Part shown: positions 45,704 through 56,892 of the stretch, one piece after another
How positions within the stretch are numbered: the first letter of the stretch is position 1
Layout of the letters: each line of letters begins with the position of its first letter
DNA from: Ideonella benzenivorans
GTDB lineage: Bacteria > Pseudomonadota > Gammaproteobacteria > Burkholderiales > Burkholderiaceae_C
Assembly: GCF_020387415.1 (NCBI RefSeq)
Contig: NZ_JAGWCB010000010.1
Span: 186,001-250,000 of the forward strand
Direction: 5' to 3'
Length of the DNA stretch: 64,000 nt
Notes under the pieces: generated by a model
Databases searched by the model: none
Seen by the model: the letters and a program-made list of their open reading frames with translations, nothing else
Told to the model about the DNA's origin: nothing
Program-made: the position numbers and the translations under genes

Positions 45704-47077
45704 TCAGACTCCATCGACCACGCCGTGGGTGCTGGTGGCCCCCCCAGTTTCCTCGGCCAGCGTGGTGTTGAGCGCGGCCAGGGCGGCGCGCGCCAGAAAC
45801 TCGCCTTCCGATTCGCTGATGACCAGCGGCGGCATCGCATAGACGGTGTTGCCGATCGGGCGCAGCAGCACGCCCTGGGCCAGCGCATGGCGGGCAAAGC
45901 GGCGGGCAAAGTCCGGCAGGCTGGTCTCGACGTCCCAGGCGAAGATCATCCCCTGCCGGCGGGCGAAGCGCACCCGCGGGTGCTGGCTCAGGCCGGCGAA
46001 CTGCTGCCACAGACGCGCCCCGCTGACCTCGCTGATCTTCACCGGGTCCAGCTGGGCCAGCAGCTCGGTGGCGGCCAGCGCGGCGCGGCAGGCCAGCGGG
46101 TTGCCGGTGTAGCTGTGCGAATGCAGGAAGCCGCGGGCCACCTGGTCGTCGTAGAAGGCGGCATAAACGGCGCCGGTGGTCAGCACCGCCGACAGCGGCA
46201 GCGTGCCACCGGTCAGGCCCTTGGACAGGCAGATGAAATCGGGCCGGATGCCGGCCTGCTGGTGGGCGAACCAGCTGCCGGTGCGGCCGAAGCCCACCGC
46301 GATCTCGTCGGCCACCAGGTGCACCTCGTGCTGGTCGCACAGCGCGCGCACCCGCTGCAGGTAGCGCGGGTGGTGCATGGCCATGCCGGTGGCGCACTGC
46401 ACCAGCGGCTCCAGGATCAGCGCGGCCGTCTCGTCGGCATGTTCGGCCAGCCAGTCGGCCAGCGCATCGGCGGCGCGGTTGGCCACGTCTTCGGCCGTCT
46501 CGCCGGGCTGGGCCAGGCGCGCGTCGGGGCTGGGCACGGTGGCGGCCAGGCGCACCAGCGGCGCATAGGATTCGCGGAACAGCGCGATGTCGGTCACCGC
46601 CAGCGCGCCCACGGTCTCGCCGTGATAGCCGCCGGCCAGGCCGATGAAGCGGTTCTTGCCCGGGCGGCCCTGGTTGCGCCAGAAGTGCGCGCTCATCTTC
46701 AGCGCGATCTCGGTGGCCGAAGCCCCGTCGCTGCCATAGAAGGCGTGGCCCAGGCCGGTCAGGGCCGACAGGCGCTCGGAGAGCTCCACCACCGGCGCAT
46801 GGGTGAAGCCGGCCAACATCACATGGTCCAGCCGGTGCAACTGGTCGATCAGCGCTTCGCGGATGGCCGGGTGGCCGTGGCCGAACAGGTTGACCCACCA
46901 GGAGCTGATGCCGTCGAGCAGGCGGCCGCCGTCATGGTCGTAGAGCCAGAGGCCCTCGGCCCGGGCGATCGGGATCAGCGGCAGCGGTGCGCCCTCGGCC
47001 GCGTGGGCCTTCATCTGGGTGCAGGGGTGCCAGACCGCGGCCAGGCTGCGGTCATGCCATTCGGTGTTGCGGCTCAT
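45704..47077 (-). CDS. bioA: Adenosylmethionine-8-amino-7-oxononanoate aminotransferase
   Basis: A 457-aa class III aminotransferase that makes 7,8-diaminopelargonate using S-adenosylmethionine as amino donor. The PLP lysine is in FICLSKGLTGG. WHPCTQMKAH and DGISSWWVNLFGHGHP at the N-terminus are BioA-specific. I chose the ATG at 47077 (MSRNTEW). A second at 47095 lies directly on the end of an apparent terminator's T-run, so it seems less likely. Confidence 0.94.
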   Translation of the reverse strand: MSRNTEWHDRSLAAVWHPCTQMKAHAAEGAPLPLIPIARAEGLWLYDHDGGRLLDGISSWWVNLFGHGHPAIREALIDQLHRLDHVMLAGFTHAPVVELSERLSALTGLGHAFYGSDGASATEIALKMSAHFWRNQGRPGKNRFIGLAGGYHGETVGALAVTDIALFRESYAPLVRLAATVPSPDARLAQPGETAEDVANRAADALADWLAEHADETAALILEPLVQCATGMAMHHPRYLQRVRALCDQHEVHLVADEIAVGFGRTGSWFAHQQAGIRPDFICLSKGLTGGTLPLSAVLTTGAVYAAFYDDQVARGFLHSHSYTGNPLACRAALAATELLAQLDPVKISEVSGARLWQQFAGLSQHPRVRFARRQGMIFAWDVETSLPDFARRFARHALAQGVLLRPIGNTVYAMPPLVISESEGEFLARAALAALNTTLAEETGGATSTHGVVDGV

Positions 47078-47097
47078 GGGGTGGGTACCTGCCATGT

Positions 47098-47119
47098 AAA
47101 AGGCCGCCCGCAGGCGGCC
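47098..47119 (-). terminator. Intrinsic-terminator-like hairpin between bioB and bioA
   Basis: On the minus strand, a 7-bp G/C stem (47119-47113 with 47108-47102) around a 4-base loop is followed by TTTT (47101-47098). It lies 20 bases after the bioB stop and just before bioA. It may attenuate readthrough to bioA-bioD-bioF. Confidence 0.6.
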
Positions 47120-47139
47120 AGATCAGCGGTGAAAGGCGT

Positions 47140-48174
47140 TCAGCCCATCACATGCTTGACCTTCAGGCCCAGGCGCGAGATCAGCGCCCGGTCGTCATCG
47201 GCCTCGGGGTTGCCGGTGGTCAGCAGCTTGTCGCCATAGAAGATGGAGTTGGCGCCGGCCAGGAAGCACATCGCCTGCACGCCCTCGCCCAGGCCACGAC
47301 GGCCGGCCGACAGACGCACGCGCGCGGTCGGCATGGTGATGCGGGCCACCGCGATGGTGCGCACGAACTCGAAGGGGTCCAGCTTCTCGGTGCCGTGCAG
47401 CGGCGTGCCTTCGACCTGAACCAGTTCGTTGATGGGCACCGAATCCGGGTACGGGTCCATGTTGGCCAGCTGGGCGATCAGGCCGGCGCGCTCGGTGCGG
47501 CTTTCGCCCATGCCGACGATGCCGCCGCAGCAGACGGACACGCCCGCGTTGCGCACATGCTCCAGCGTCTCCAGGCGGTCCTGGTAGTCACGGGTGGAGA
47601 TGATCTTGCCGTAGGTCTCGGGCGCGGTGTCCAGGTTGTGGTTGTAGTAGTCCAGGCCGGCCTTCTTCAGCTCCTGGGCCTGGCCTTCGGTCAGCATGCC
47701 CAGGGTGCAGCAGGCTTCCAGGCCCAGTGACTTCACCTCGCGCACCAGCTCGGCCACCTTCTCCACATCCCGGTCCTTGGGGGCACGCCAGGCGGCGCCC
47801 ATGCAGAAGCGGGTGGCGCCGGCGCTCTTGGCGGCCAGGGCGGCCTCGCGCACCGCATCGACTTCCATCAGCTTGGTGGCGTCAACGCCGGTGTCGTAGT
47901 GCACCGACTGCGGGCAGTAGCCGCAGTCTTCCGGGCAGCCACCGGTCTTGATCGACAGCAGCGTGGCCAGCTCGATCTCGGCCGGGTCGAAATGCTCGCG
48001 GTGCACCGTCTGGGCACGGAAGATCAGCTCGGTCAGCGGCAGGTTGAACAGGGCCTCGATGTCGGCCACCGCCCAGCGCTGGGGGCCGGCCGGTTCCGCC
48101 GCGCGGGGGCGGTGGATCTGGATCGGCTGCGCCGGGGTGCTGGCTTCGCTGGTGCAGGAGGTGGCAGTGGACAT
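47140..48174 (-). CDS. bioB: Biotin synthase
   Basis: A 344-aa radical-SAM enzyme that inserts sulfur into dethiobiotin. The [4Fe-4S] motif CxxxCxxC is in [25 protein letters not shown] carries conserved cysteines for the auxiliary cluster region. The N-terminal ~50 residues are a longer than usual, Ser/Thr/Pro-rich tail. The ATG at 48174 has GAAGGAA upstream. It is 49 bases after panC. Confidence 0.96.
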   Translation of the reverse strand: MSTATSCTSEASTPAQPIQIHRPRAAEPAGPQRWAVADIEALFNLPLTELIFRAQTVHREHFDPAEIELATLLSIKTGGCPEDCGYCPQSVHYDTGVDATKLMEVDAVREAALAAKSAGATRFCMGAAWRAPKDRDVEKVAELVREVKSLGLEACCTLGMLTEGQAQELKKAGLDYYNHNLDTAPETYGKIISTRDYQDRLETLEHVRNAGVSVCCGGIVGMGESRTERAGLIAQLANMDPYPDSVPINELVQVEGTPLHGTEKLDPFEFVRTIAVARITMPTARVRLSAGRRGLGEGVQAMCFLAGANSIFYGDKLLTTGNPEADDDRALISRLGLKVKHVMG

Positions 48175-48223
48175 CGCGTTCCTTCTCGCTGGAAAAGTCT
48201 CGGGCCTCAGGAGCGCCAGGCGC

Positions 48224-49995
<1,772 letters not shown>

Positions 49996-50037
49996 TGCAG
50001 CCTCACTCCTTGGGCCAGGAAGACAGGGACCGGCATT

Positions 50038-50057
50038 GTGCACCCGGCTGGGTGCAC
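50038..50057. repeat. 8-bp palindrome between sppA and panB
   Basis: GTGCACCC-GGCT-GGGTGCAC, a perfect inverted repeat with a 4-base loop, 43 bases upstream of panB. No T-run follows. It resembles the NtrC-like palindrome at 31893 but the spacer is one base longer. Confidence 0.5.
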
Positions 50058-50088
50058 GCTCGGCCGCATCCCCTGTCCGGCGCCGGTG

Positions 50089-51153
50089 TCAGTGCAGCGG
50101 GCCGACGGCGTGCAGGGCCTGCACCGCCCCGGCGCCGACGGCGGCGCCAAAGCGCTTGGCCAGGCGTTCGGCCACGTTCTCCTGCGGCGTGTAGTCGATC
50201 ACGTCCTCGGCCTTGATCACCTCGCGGGCCACATAGTCGAGGTTGCCGTAGTGATCGGCCAGGCCGCTTTTCAAGGCCTGCTCGCCGTTCCAGAACAGCC
50301 CGGAGAAGGTGTCGTCATCCACCTTGAGCCGGTCACCGCGGCCGCGCTTGACCACGGTGATGAACTGCTGGTGGATCTGTTCCAGCATGGCTTCGGCATA
50401 GGCCTTCTGCTTTTCGTTGACCGGTGAGAACGGGTCCAGCATGCCCTTGTTGGCGCCGGCCGTCAGCAGACGGCGCTCCACGCCCACCTTGTCCATCAGG
50501 CCGGTGAAGCCGAAGCCATCCATCAGCACGCCGATCGAGCCGACGATGCTGGCCTTGTCGACGTAGATCTCGTCGGCATTGGCAGCCATGTAGTAGGCGG
50601 CCGAGGCGCACATCTCCTCGCACACGGCGTAGAGCTTCTTGTTGGGATGCAGCTTGCGCAGGCGCTGGATCTCGTCACTGACGATGCCGGCCTGCACCGG
50701 GCTGCCGCCGGGCGAATTGAAGCGCATCACGATGCCCTTGGCGCCGTCGTCCTCGTAGGCGGACTTCAGCGAGGCCACGAGGTTCTCGGCACTGGCCTCG
50801 GTCTGGTCGCCGATCTCGCCGCGCACCTCGATCAGCGCGGTGTGCGGGCCCGAGGGCGTGGGCGAGTGAACGCCGTGCTGGGTGAACACGGCCCAGGCCA
50901 CGGCCAGCACCAGCCCGAACCAGGCCAAGCGCAGCCCCAGGCTCCAGCGCCGTTCGCTGCGGCGCTGGCGCAGCATCTCGGAGCCGAACTGCTGCAGCAG
51001 GGTTTCAAGGCCCTGCAGGCGTTCCCCTTCGGCCGGCGACGCGGCCTCGGCGGCCGGCTTCGGTGCCGACGGCTGCGGCTCGGCCGGCGAAGGCGTCAGC
51101 GGAGAATCATAGGGACCCAGCGGGTCCGGCGTGGACGGATCGTTCGACGACAT
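50089..51153 (-). CDS. sppA: Signal peptide peptidase, S49 family (SppA-like)
   Basis: A 354-aa inner-membrane protease. The first ~70 residues are a Pro/Ala/Ser-rich cytoplasmic tail, followed by one membrane segment (LRLAWFGLVLAVAWAVF). The S49 domain follows. FNSPGGSP is the oxyanion segment, the nucleophile serine lies in MCASAAYYMAANAD, and a conserved lysine is in AGANKGMLDP. It is the short, single-domain form rather than the 618-aa E. coli SppA. It would degrade cleaved signal peptides. Confidence 0.86.
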   Translation of the reverse strand: MSSNDPSTPDPLGPYDSPLTPSPAEPQPSAPKPAAEAASPAEGERLQGLETLLQQFGSEMLRQRRSERRWSLGLRLAWFGLVLAVAWAVFTQHGVHSPTPSGPHTALIEVRGEIGDQTEASAENLVASLKSAYEDDGAKGIVMRFNSPGGSPVQAGIVSDEIQRLRKLHPNKKLYAVCEEMCASAAYYMAANADEIYVDKASIVGSIGVLMDGFGFTGLMDKVGVERRLLTAGANKGMLDPFSPVNEKQKAYAEAMLEQIHQQFITVVKRGRGDRLKVDDDTFSGLFWNGEQALKSGLADHYGNLDYVAREVIKAEDVIDYTPQENVAERLAKRFGAAVGAGAVQALHAVGPLH

Positions 51154-51207
51154 GGTGGTGTGAAAGTCAGGCGGGAAAACCGGATGGCCATCGCATCCGG
51201 GACAGAT

Positions 51208-51600
51208 TCAGTGGGTGGCTTCAGCAGGCTGGACATCCCGATCGGGCTGCCACCAGACCTGGCCAGCCTCTTCGATCAGGTCCAGCGCATGCAGCCGTTG
51301 CCCCCGACCGGGGCCGGCCACGCAGTATCCGTCGGAAGGCTCGTAGGTGGCGCCGTGCAGGGCGCAGATGATCCAGCGCCGCTGGGTGTCCAGGAACCGG
51401 CCGGGCTGCCAGTCCATCTCGGCCGTGACGTGCACGCAGCGGTTCAGGTAGCCGACCACGCGGCCATCGAAGCGCAGCGCGAAGGCCCGGGCCGGCCGCC
51501 CCCAGAGCAGCACATCGAACACCCAGGCGTCGCCACGTTCGGCCAGCGCGGCGCTGTCACACAGCGCGATGCGGGACGGGGACGCGACGGACTCGGTCAT
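51208..51600 (-). CDS. Rieske [2Fe-2S] protein
   Basis: A 130-aa Rieske-type protein. Cluster ligands fit C-x-H plus C-x-x-H: CVH in YLNRCVHVTAEMDW and CALH in IICALHGATY, with 20 residues between the pairs. No membrane segment or oxygenase domain is present, so it is a free electron-carrier of the Rieske ferredoxin type. It starts 4 bases after the gph stop and is 54 bases upstream of sppA. The redox partner is unknown. Confidence 0.85.
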   Translation of the reverse strand: MTESVASPSRIALCDSAALAERGDAWVFDVLLWGRPARAFALRFDGRVVGYLNRCVHVTAEMDWQPGRFLDTQRRWIICALHGATYEPSDGYCVAGPGRGQRLHALDLIEEAGQVWWQPDRDVQPAEATH

Positions 51601-51604
51601 GGTG

Positions 51605-52267
51605 TCAGGCATTGTCCAGCAGCCAGGCGTGCAGCTCCGGCGTGCTGTGGGCCACGAACAGGGGGTGCAACGGTGCGAAGGCCGCGGCGTCATGGGCGCC
51701 GAAGCTGACCCCCACGGCGGCCGTGCGCGCATTGCGGGCCATTTCCAGGTCGTGGGTGGTGTCGCCGATCATCAGCGTGCGTTCGGGCGCGATGCCGAAC
51801 TCGGCCATCAGCTCCTCCAGCATGCGCGGATGCGGCTTGGAAACCGTCTCGTCGGCGGTGCGGCTGGCGTCGAACACGCCCTTCAGCTCGGTGCTGGACA
51901 GGGCTTCGTCCAGGCCACGCCGGCTCTTGCCAGTGGCCACCGCCAGCCAATGGTGCCGGTCCTTCAGGGCCTGCAGCATCTCCAGCGTGCCCTGGAACAG
52001 GCTGATCTCGTGCTGGGCCGCAAAATAGTGCTGCCGATAGCGTTGGCCCAGCTCGGGGTAGCGCTCGGGCGACAGGCCCGGCACAGCCTTCTGCAGCGCA
52101 TCGTGCAGGCCCAGCCCGATCACGTAGGCCGCCTGCTCGTCGCTGGGCACGGGCAGGTTCAGGTCACGGCAAGCGCGCTGGATGCACCGCACGATCAGCG
52201 CGGTGGAATCGAACAGCGTGCCATCCCAATCGAAGGCAATGAGGTCAAAGCGGCGGGAACGGGTCAT
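51605..52267 (-). CDS. gph: HAD-family phosphatase (phosphoglycolate phosphatase-like)
   Basis: A 220-aa HAD hydrolase with motif I FDWDGTLFDS (nucleophile Asp), motif II region ATGKSRRGL, motif III lysine in SKPHPRMLEEL and motif IV GDTTHDLEMA. A helical cap of the Gph subclass lies between motifs I and II. Phosphoglycolate is the usual substrate of near relatives, but HAD specificity cannot be read from sequence. It is 12 bases after rluC. Confidence 0.82.
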   Translation of the reverse strand: MTRSRRFDLIAFDWDGTLFDSTALIVRCIQRACRDLNLPVPSDEQAAYVIGLGLHDALQKAVPGLSPERYPELGQRYRQHYFAAQHEISLFQGTLEMLQALKDRHHWLAVATGKSRRGLDEALSSTELKGVFDASRTADETVSKPHPRMLEELMAEFGIAPERTLMIGDTTHDLEMARNARTAAVGVSFGAHDAAAFAPLHPLFVAHSTPELHAWLLDNA

Positions 52268-52279
52268 GGTGATGGGGCC

Positions 52280-53404
52280 TCAGGCCGGCGCAGCAGGCGT
52301 GGTGGCGGGCGGCAGATGGGCCAGCAGTGTCTCGCATTCCGGCGGCAAGGGGGCTTCGAGCTCGATGCGCTCCCCGGTGACGGGATGGTTGAAGGCCAGC
52401 CGCCGGGCATGCAGGAACATCCGCTCGAAGCGCAGGCCGGCCACCGCGCGACCAGCCGCCAGCGCCTTGTTGAGGGCGAAGTCACCGTATTTCTCGTCGC
52501 CGACGATGGGGTGTCCCTCATGGGCCAGATGGACCCGGATCTGGTGCGTGCGGCCGGTCTTGATGGTCACATCCAGCAGGCTGAAGCCCGCGTAGCGGCC
52601 CGCCACCCGCACCAGCGAAATCGAGCGCCGGCCGTCCGCGTCATCGGCCGCGACCGCCTTGACCCGGCGCTCGCCGTCGGCGGTCAGGTACTTGTGCAGC
52701 GCCACGTCGATCACCTTGGTGCGCGCCGGCCAGCTGCCGCTCACCAGCGCCGCGTAGGTCTTGCCGGTCTCGCGCTGGCGGAACTGGTCCTGCAGGGTGG
52801 TCAGCGCGCTGCGCTTCTTGGCCAGCATCAGCAGGCCCGAGGTTTCCTTGTCCAGCCGGTGCACCAGTTCCAGGAACTTGGCCAGCGGCCTGGCCTGCCG
52901 CAGCTGTTCGATGACGCCAAAGCTCACGCCGCTGCCGCCATGCACCGCCACCCCGGCGGGCTTGTCGATGACCAACAGCTGATCGTCCTCGTAGAGCACC
53001 GGAAACTCGCGCGCCGGCACCGGCGCGGCGGCGGCCACCGAGGGTTCGGCCACGCGCACCGGCGGCACCCGCACCACGTTGCCCTCCTCCAGCCGGGTGT
53101 CGGCGCCGGCGCGGGCCTTGTCCACCCGCACCTCGCCGGAGCGGATGATGCGGTAGACGTGGGTCTTGGGCACGCCCTTGAGTTCGCGCAGCAGGAAGTT
53201 GTCCAGCCGCTGCCCGGCGGAGCGCTCATCAATGGTGACCAGACGCACCGACAGCGCTGTTGGCGTCGGGTCTTCTGCTGGAGTGATCACTGACTTTTGG
53301 GCCGGTGCACGGGTGGCCGGACGCGATTCCACACCGCTGTGCGCGGATGATGAACGACGGGCCGTGGCGGGCCGTTTTTTCGCCTTTATAATGGTCTGAG
53401 CCAC
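52280..53404 (-). CDS. rluC: 23S rRNA pseudouridine synthase RluC
   Basis: A 374-aa RsuA/RluA-family enzyme with an S4 RNA-binding domain (QRLDNFLLRELKGVPKTHVY) after a basic ~50-residue N-terminal tail. The catalytic aspartate is in LELVHRLDKETSG. RluC modifies U955, U2504 and U2580 in E. coli 23S rRNA. It is divergent from rne, the same arrangement as in E. coli. gph, the Rieske gene and sppA follow it. Confidence 0.92.
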   Translation of the reverse strand: MAQTIIKAKKRPATARRSSSAHSGVESRPATRAPAQKSVITPAEDPTPTALSVRLVTIDERSAGQRLDNFLLRELKGVPKTHVYRIIRSGEVRVDKARAGADTRLEEGNVVRVPPVRVAEPSVAAAAPVPAREFPVLYEDDQLLVIDKPAGVAVHGGSGVSFGVIEQLRQARPLAKFLELVHRLDKETSGLLMLAKKRSALTTLQDQFRQRETGKTYAALVSGSWPARTKVIDVALHKYLTADGERRVKAVAADDADGRRSISLVRVAGRYAGFSLLDVTIKTGRTHQIRVHLAHEGHPIVGDEKYGDFALNKALAAGRAVAGLRFERMFLHARRLAFNHPVTGERIELEAPLPPECETLLAHLPPATTPAAPA

Positions 53405-53435
53405 GATTGAGCCCTAAGTGCTTGATTTTTCAGAG

Positions 53436-53464
53436 TTTACCTCGAGCACTCCGGGTAGTATCGT
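53436..53464 (+). promoter_or_regulatory. Possible rne promoter
   Basis: TTTACC (53436-53441), a 17-base spacer and TATCGT (53459-53464). It lies just outside the rluC start. Use of this promoter would give an RNase E leader of about 570 bases. Confidence 0.35.
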
Positions 53465-54041
53465 GGTCAGGCGCGCAGAATTCAGGCGCGCCACAAGGTG
53501 ATGCAACACCTGGGTCCCCTGGGAATGGCCGATCCCGACGTGATCGGCGGCCCTCCGGACCGAGGTGGCAGAGAGATATCGAATGTGCCGCCCTGCCTCG
53601 TGCAGGGGTCCGTCAAAAAGGTTTCCAGCGGGCCCGACGCCCAGACCGACTTCCGGTCCAGGGATCGAGCCCGGCGTTCCGATCGAACGAATCCGTTGTT
53701 CCGCATGTTGTCGTTTCCTGATGGCGTTCCGTTGACAGGCCCCGGTGTTGCACCGGAGTGGCTTGTGCGGACGCGCGTGCCCACGGCCCTGGCCGTGCGC
53801 CCAGGTGATGCACCTGCCGGCCCCCGGGGTTCCGCCAATCGGGCGCACGCGCCAACGCTGTCCTCCTGAGCCCGCCACGAGCGGCGCTTCGGACAGTCCA
53901 GGGCGATTCCTTCTTCCGGCTTCATCGGTGTTTCTCGTGCATCGTTCGAGGTGCCGGCCGGACTGTCCCTTCCCATGACAGCCCGCCGTCGCCTCCGGTT
54001 CGTGCGTCCGGCTTGCCGGCCGCACGTGGACAGGAGTGCAC
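53465..54041 (+). other. Long non-coding leader of rne
   Basis: No convincing gene lies between rluC and rne (637 bases). Three short perfect hairpins stand in a row: CCGGTG-TTG-CACCGG (53742-53756), CACGGCC-CT-GGCCGTG (53782-53797) and CAGGTG-ATG-CACCTG (53802-53816). In E. coli the 361-base structured rne 5' UTR mediates feedback by RNase E on its own mRNA; this leader could do the same by analogy. Confidence 0.5.
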
Positions 54042-56813
54042 ATGAAACGCATGCTGATCAACGCGACGCAGCCCGAAGAGCGGCGCCTCGCGATCGTCGA
54101 CGGCCAGAAACTGATCGACTTCGAGACCGAGATCGAAGGTCGCGAACAGCGCAAGGGCAACATCTACAAGGCCGTCGTGACCCGCGTCGAGCCGTCGCTG
54201 GAGGCCTGCTTCGTCGACTACGGCGAGGACCGCCACGGCTTCCTGCCCTTCAAGGAAATCTCCAAGCAGTATTTCAAGGAAGGCGCCTCGGTCAAGGACG
54301 CCAAGATCCAGGACGTCATCTCCAACGGCCAGGAGCTGCTGGTCCAGGTCGAGAAGGAAGAACGAGGCAACAAGGGTGCGGCGCTCACCACCTTCGTCTC
54401 GCTGGCCGGCCGCTACCTGGTGCTGATGCCCAACAACCCGCGCGGCGGTGGCGTCAGCCGTCGCATCGAGGGCGAGCAGCGCGAGGAACTCAAGGAGAAC
54501 CTCGACCAGCTCGAGTACCCCAAGGGCATGAGCCTGATCGCCCGCACCGCCGGCATCGGCCGCACCGCGGCCGAGCTGCAGTGGGACCTGAACTACATGC
54601 TCAAGCTCTGGGACGCCATCGACAGCGCGTCCAAGGTGGGCAAGGGTGCCTTCCTGATCTACCAGGAATCGTCGCTGGTGATCCGCGCGATCCGCGACTA
54701 CTTCACCGCCGACATCGGCGAGATCCTGATCGACACCGACGACATCTACGATCAGGCCCAGCAGTTCATGAACCACGTGATGCCCGAGTCGGCGCATCGC
54801 GTGAAGCGCTACCGCGATGACGCTCCGCTGTTCTCGCGCTTCCAGATCGAGCACCAGATCGAGACGGCCTTCAGCCGCACGGTGAACCTGCCTTCCGGTG
54901 GCGCCATCGTGATCGACCACACCGAGGCCCTGGTCGCGGTGGACGTGAACTCGGCGCGCGCCACCCGTGGCGGCGACATCGAGGAAACCGCCACCCGCAC
55001 CAACCTGGAAGCGGCCGATGAAATCGCCCGCCAGTGCCGCCTGCGCGACCTGGGTGGCCTGATCGTGGTCGACTTCATCGACATGGAGGAGAGCAAGAAC
55101 CGCCGCGATGTCGAGCAGCGGCTGAAGGACGCCCTGCGCTTCGACCGCGCCCGCGTGCAGTTCAGCTCGATCTCGAAGTTCGGCCTGCTGGAACTGAGCC
55201 GCCAGCGCCTGCGCCCGGCCCTGTCCGAGGGCAGCCACATCACCTGCCCGCGCTGCAACGGCACCGGCCACATCCGCGACACCGAATCCTCCGCGCTGCA
55301 GATCCTGCGCATCATCCAGGAAGAGGCGCTGAAGGAAAACACCGCCGCCGTGCATGTGCAGGTGCCGGTCGAGGTCACCAGCTTCCTGCTCAACGAGAAG
55401 CGCACCGAGATCACCAAGATCGAGATGCAGCAGCGCATCACCGTGCTGCTGGTGCCCAACAAGCACCTGGAGACGCCCAACTACAAGCTGGAGCGCCTGC
55501 GCCACGACGACCCGCGCCTGGAGAACCTGCAGGCCAGCTACACGATGGTCCAGGAGCCCGACGACGAGGTGTCGATCTCGCGCCGCGAGAAGGCCAAGCC
55601 CAAGCAGGAACCGGTGATCAAGGGCGTGCTGCCCGACCAACCCGCCCCGCAGGTGCCACCGCCCGCGCCGGTGCAGGCGCCCGCGCCTGCGGCCGCTGCC
55701 CCGGCGGCCGCCGCGCCCGCCCCGGCACCGGCCACCGGTGGCTTCTTCGGCTGGATCAAGAAGCTCTTTGGCACCGAAGTCGCCCCGGCACCGGCCGCCA
55801 AGGCGGAGCCGGCAGCGACGCCGGCCACCAAGCCAGAAGGCGAGCGTGAGCGCAACCGCAATGGCGGCAACCGGCGTGACCGGGGCGAACGCGGTGAACG
55901 CGGCGGCCGTGGCGAGGGCAATGGCAGCCGCAACGGCGGTGCGCGCGCCGAAGGCGGCCGTGGCGAGGGCAACAAGCCGCGCCGCGAGGACAACCGCGGC
56001 AACCGCAACGAGAACCGCCGCGGTGCCAGCGAGCGGACCGAAGCCCTGGACACCACCACCAGCGAACGCAAGCCGCGCGCCGAGCAGGAAGTGCCAGCCA
56101 ATGCCTTGGTGGACCTGCCGGAAGGCGGCACGCCGGAGCAGGTCCTGGCCGATGGTGAACGCAGCGGTGGCCGCCGTCGCCGTCGTCGCGGTGGCCGCGG
56201 TCGTGAAGGCGAAGGCCTGAACGGCGAGACCCTGGTCGAGGGCGGTGAAGCCGTCGAAACGACACCGGTGACCGCCTCCACCACAGCCGAGGAGACGCCT
56301 GCCGCCGGAGCAGAAGCTGCTCCGGTGACGACCGAAACCGCGGAAGCGCCGGACGGTGAACGCGAGGGCCGTGGCCGTCGCAACCGCCGTCCGCGCCGCG
56401 AGCGCGTCGAGGGTGAGGGTGAAGCCCCGGTCGCCCCGGTGACGGACAACGCCGAGCCGACCGAGACGGCCGAACCCGTGGCGACGGTCGTGGTCGAGAC
56501 CCCGTCCGAGCCGGTCGTGGCGCCCCAGGCGCCGGTGTCCGCACCGACGCCTGCGCCCGTCGTCGTGCCGACCTACACGCTGGCCATCACCGAGCTGCAA
56601 GGCATTGCCGATGCGGCGGGCCTGACCTGGGTGAACTCGGACGCCGAGAAGGTGCGCGTGGTGCAGGAAGCCATCGCGGCCGAGCCCAAGCCGGTCCATG
56701 TGCCGCGTGAACGGCCGCCGGTGGTGGTGGCGGACGAAGGTCCGCTGGTGCTGGTGGAGACCCGCAAGGACCTCAGCCAGATCACCCTGCCCTTCGACGC
56801 TCCGCGCACCTGA
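54042..56813 (+). CDS. rne: Ribonuclease E
   Basis: A 923-aa endoribonuclease E, the scaffold of RNA decay and rRNA/tRNA processing. The N-terminal ~500 residues hold the S1 and catalytic domains. The metal site aspartates lie in [14 protein letters not shown] and [11 protein letters not shown]; the zinc-link CPRCNGTG is at residues ~402-409. The amphipathic helix [12 protein letters not shown] near residues 566-577 is placed like the E. coli membrane-targeting segment. After it come Pro/Ala linkers and an Arg/Gly/Asn-rich scaffold to the end. CAGGAG precedes the ATG at 54042. Confidence 0.96.
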   Translation: MKRMLINATQPEERRLAIVDGQKLIDFETEIEGREQRKGNIYKAVVTRVEPSLEACFVDYGEDRHGFLPFKEISKQYFKEGASVKDAKIQDVISNGQELLVQVEKEERGNKGAALTTFVSLAGRYLVLMPNNPRGGGVSRRIEGEQREELKENLDQLEYPKGMSLIARTAGIGRTAAELQWDLNYMLKLWDAIDSASKVGKGAFLIYQESSLVIRAIRDYFTADIGEILIDTDDIYDQAQQFMNHVMPESAHRVKRYRDDAPLFSRFQIEHQIETAFSRTVNLPSGGAIVIDHTEALVAVDVNSARATRGGDIEETATRTNLEAADEIARQCRLRDLGGLIVVDFIDMEESKNRRDVEQRLKDALRFDRARVQFSSISKFGLLELSRQRLRPALSEGSHITCPRCNGTGHIRDTESSALQILRIIQEEALKENTAAVHVQVPVEVTSFLLNEKRTEITKIEMQQRITVLLVPNKHLETPNYKLERLRHDDPRLENLQASYTMVQEPDDEVSISRREKAKPKQEPVIKGVLPDQPAPQVPPPAPVQAPAPAAAAPAAAAPAPAPATGGFFGWIKKLFGTEVAPAPAAKAEPAATPATKPEGERERNRNGGNRRDRGERGERGGRGEGNGSRNGGARAEGGRGEGNKPRREDNRGNRNENRRGASERTEALDTTTSERKPRAEQEVPANALVDLPEGGTPEQVLADGERSGGRRRRRRGGRGREGEGLNGETLVEGGEAVETTPVTASTTAEETPAAGAEAAPVTTETAEAPDGEREGRGRRNRRPRRERVEGEGEAPVAPVTDNAEPTETAEPVATVVVETPSEPVVAPQAPVSAPTPAPVVVPTYTLAITELQGIADAAGLTWVNSDAEKVRVVQEAIAAEPKPVHVPRERPPVVVADEGPLVLVETRKDLSQITLPFDAPRT

Positions 56814-56833
56814 TCGGGCGTCACGCCCCATGA

Positions 56834-56859
56834 AAAACGGCCCCCGCGGGGGCCGTTTT
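56834..56859. terminator. Bidirectional terminator after rne
   Basis: A 13-bp perfect palindrome (AAAACGGCCCCCG and its complement) ends in TTTTC and then TTTTT on the plus strand, and in T-rich sequence on the minus strand. It lies between rne and the convergent cytochrome gene. Confidence 0.85.
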
Positions 56860-56892
56860 CTTTTTGGCGCAAAGCGCTGCCGGCGGGCCGGC

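Noticed and set aside
53387-53392. TATAAT reading toward rne
   Set aside because: It lies inside the first codons of rluC and has no -35 element at a suitable distance.
53414-54163. Several overlapping minus- and plus-strand frames in the rne leader
   Set aside because: They have no ribosome-binding site, family motif or consistent codon bias, and contradict each other; I treat the region as an untranslated leader.
55856-56010. Repetitive Arg/Gly/Asn coding stretch in rne resembling a tandem DNA repeat
   Set aside because: Units are irregular in length and sequence; this is low-complexity protein composition, not a DNA repeat or CRISPR array.
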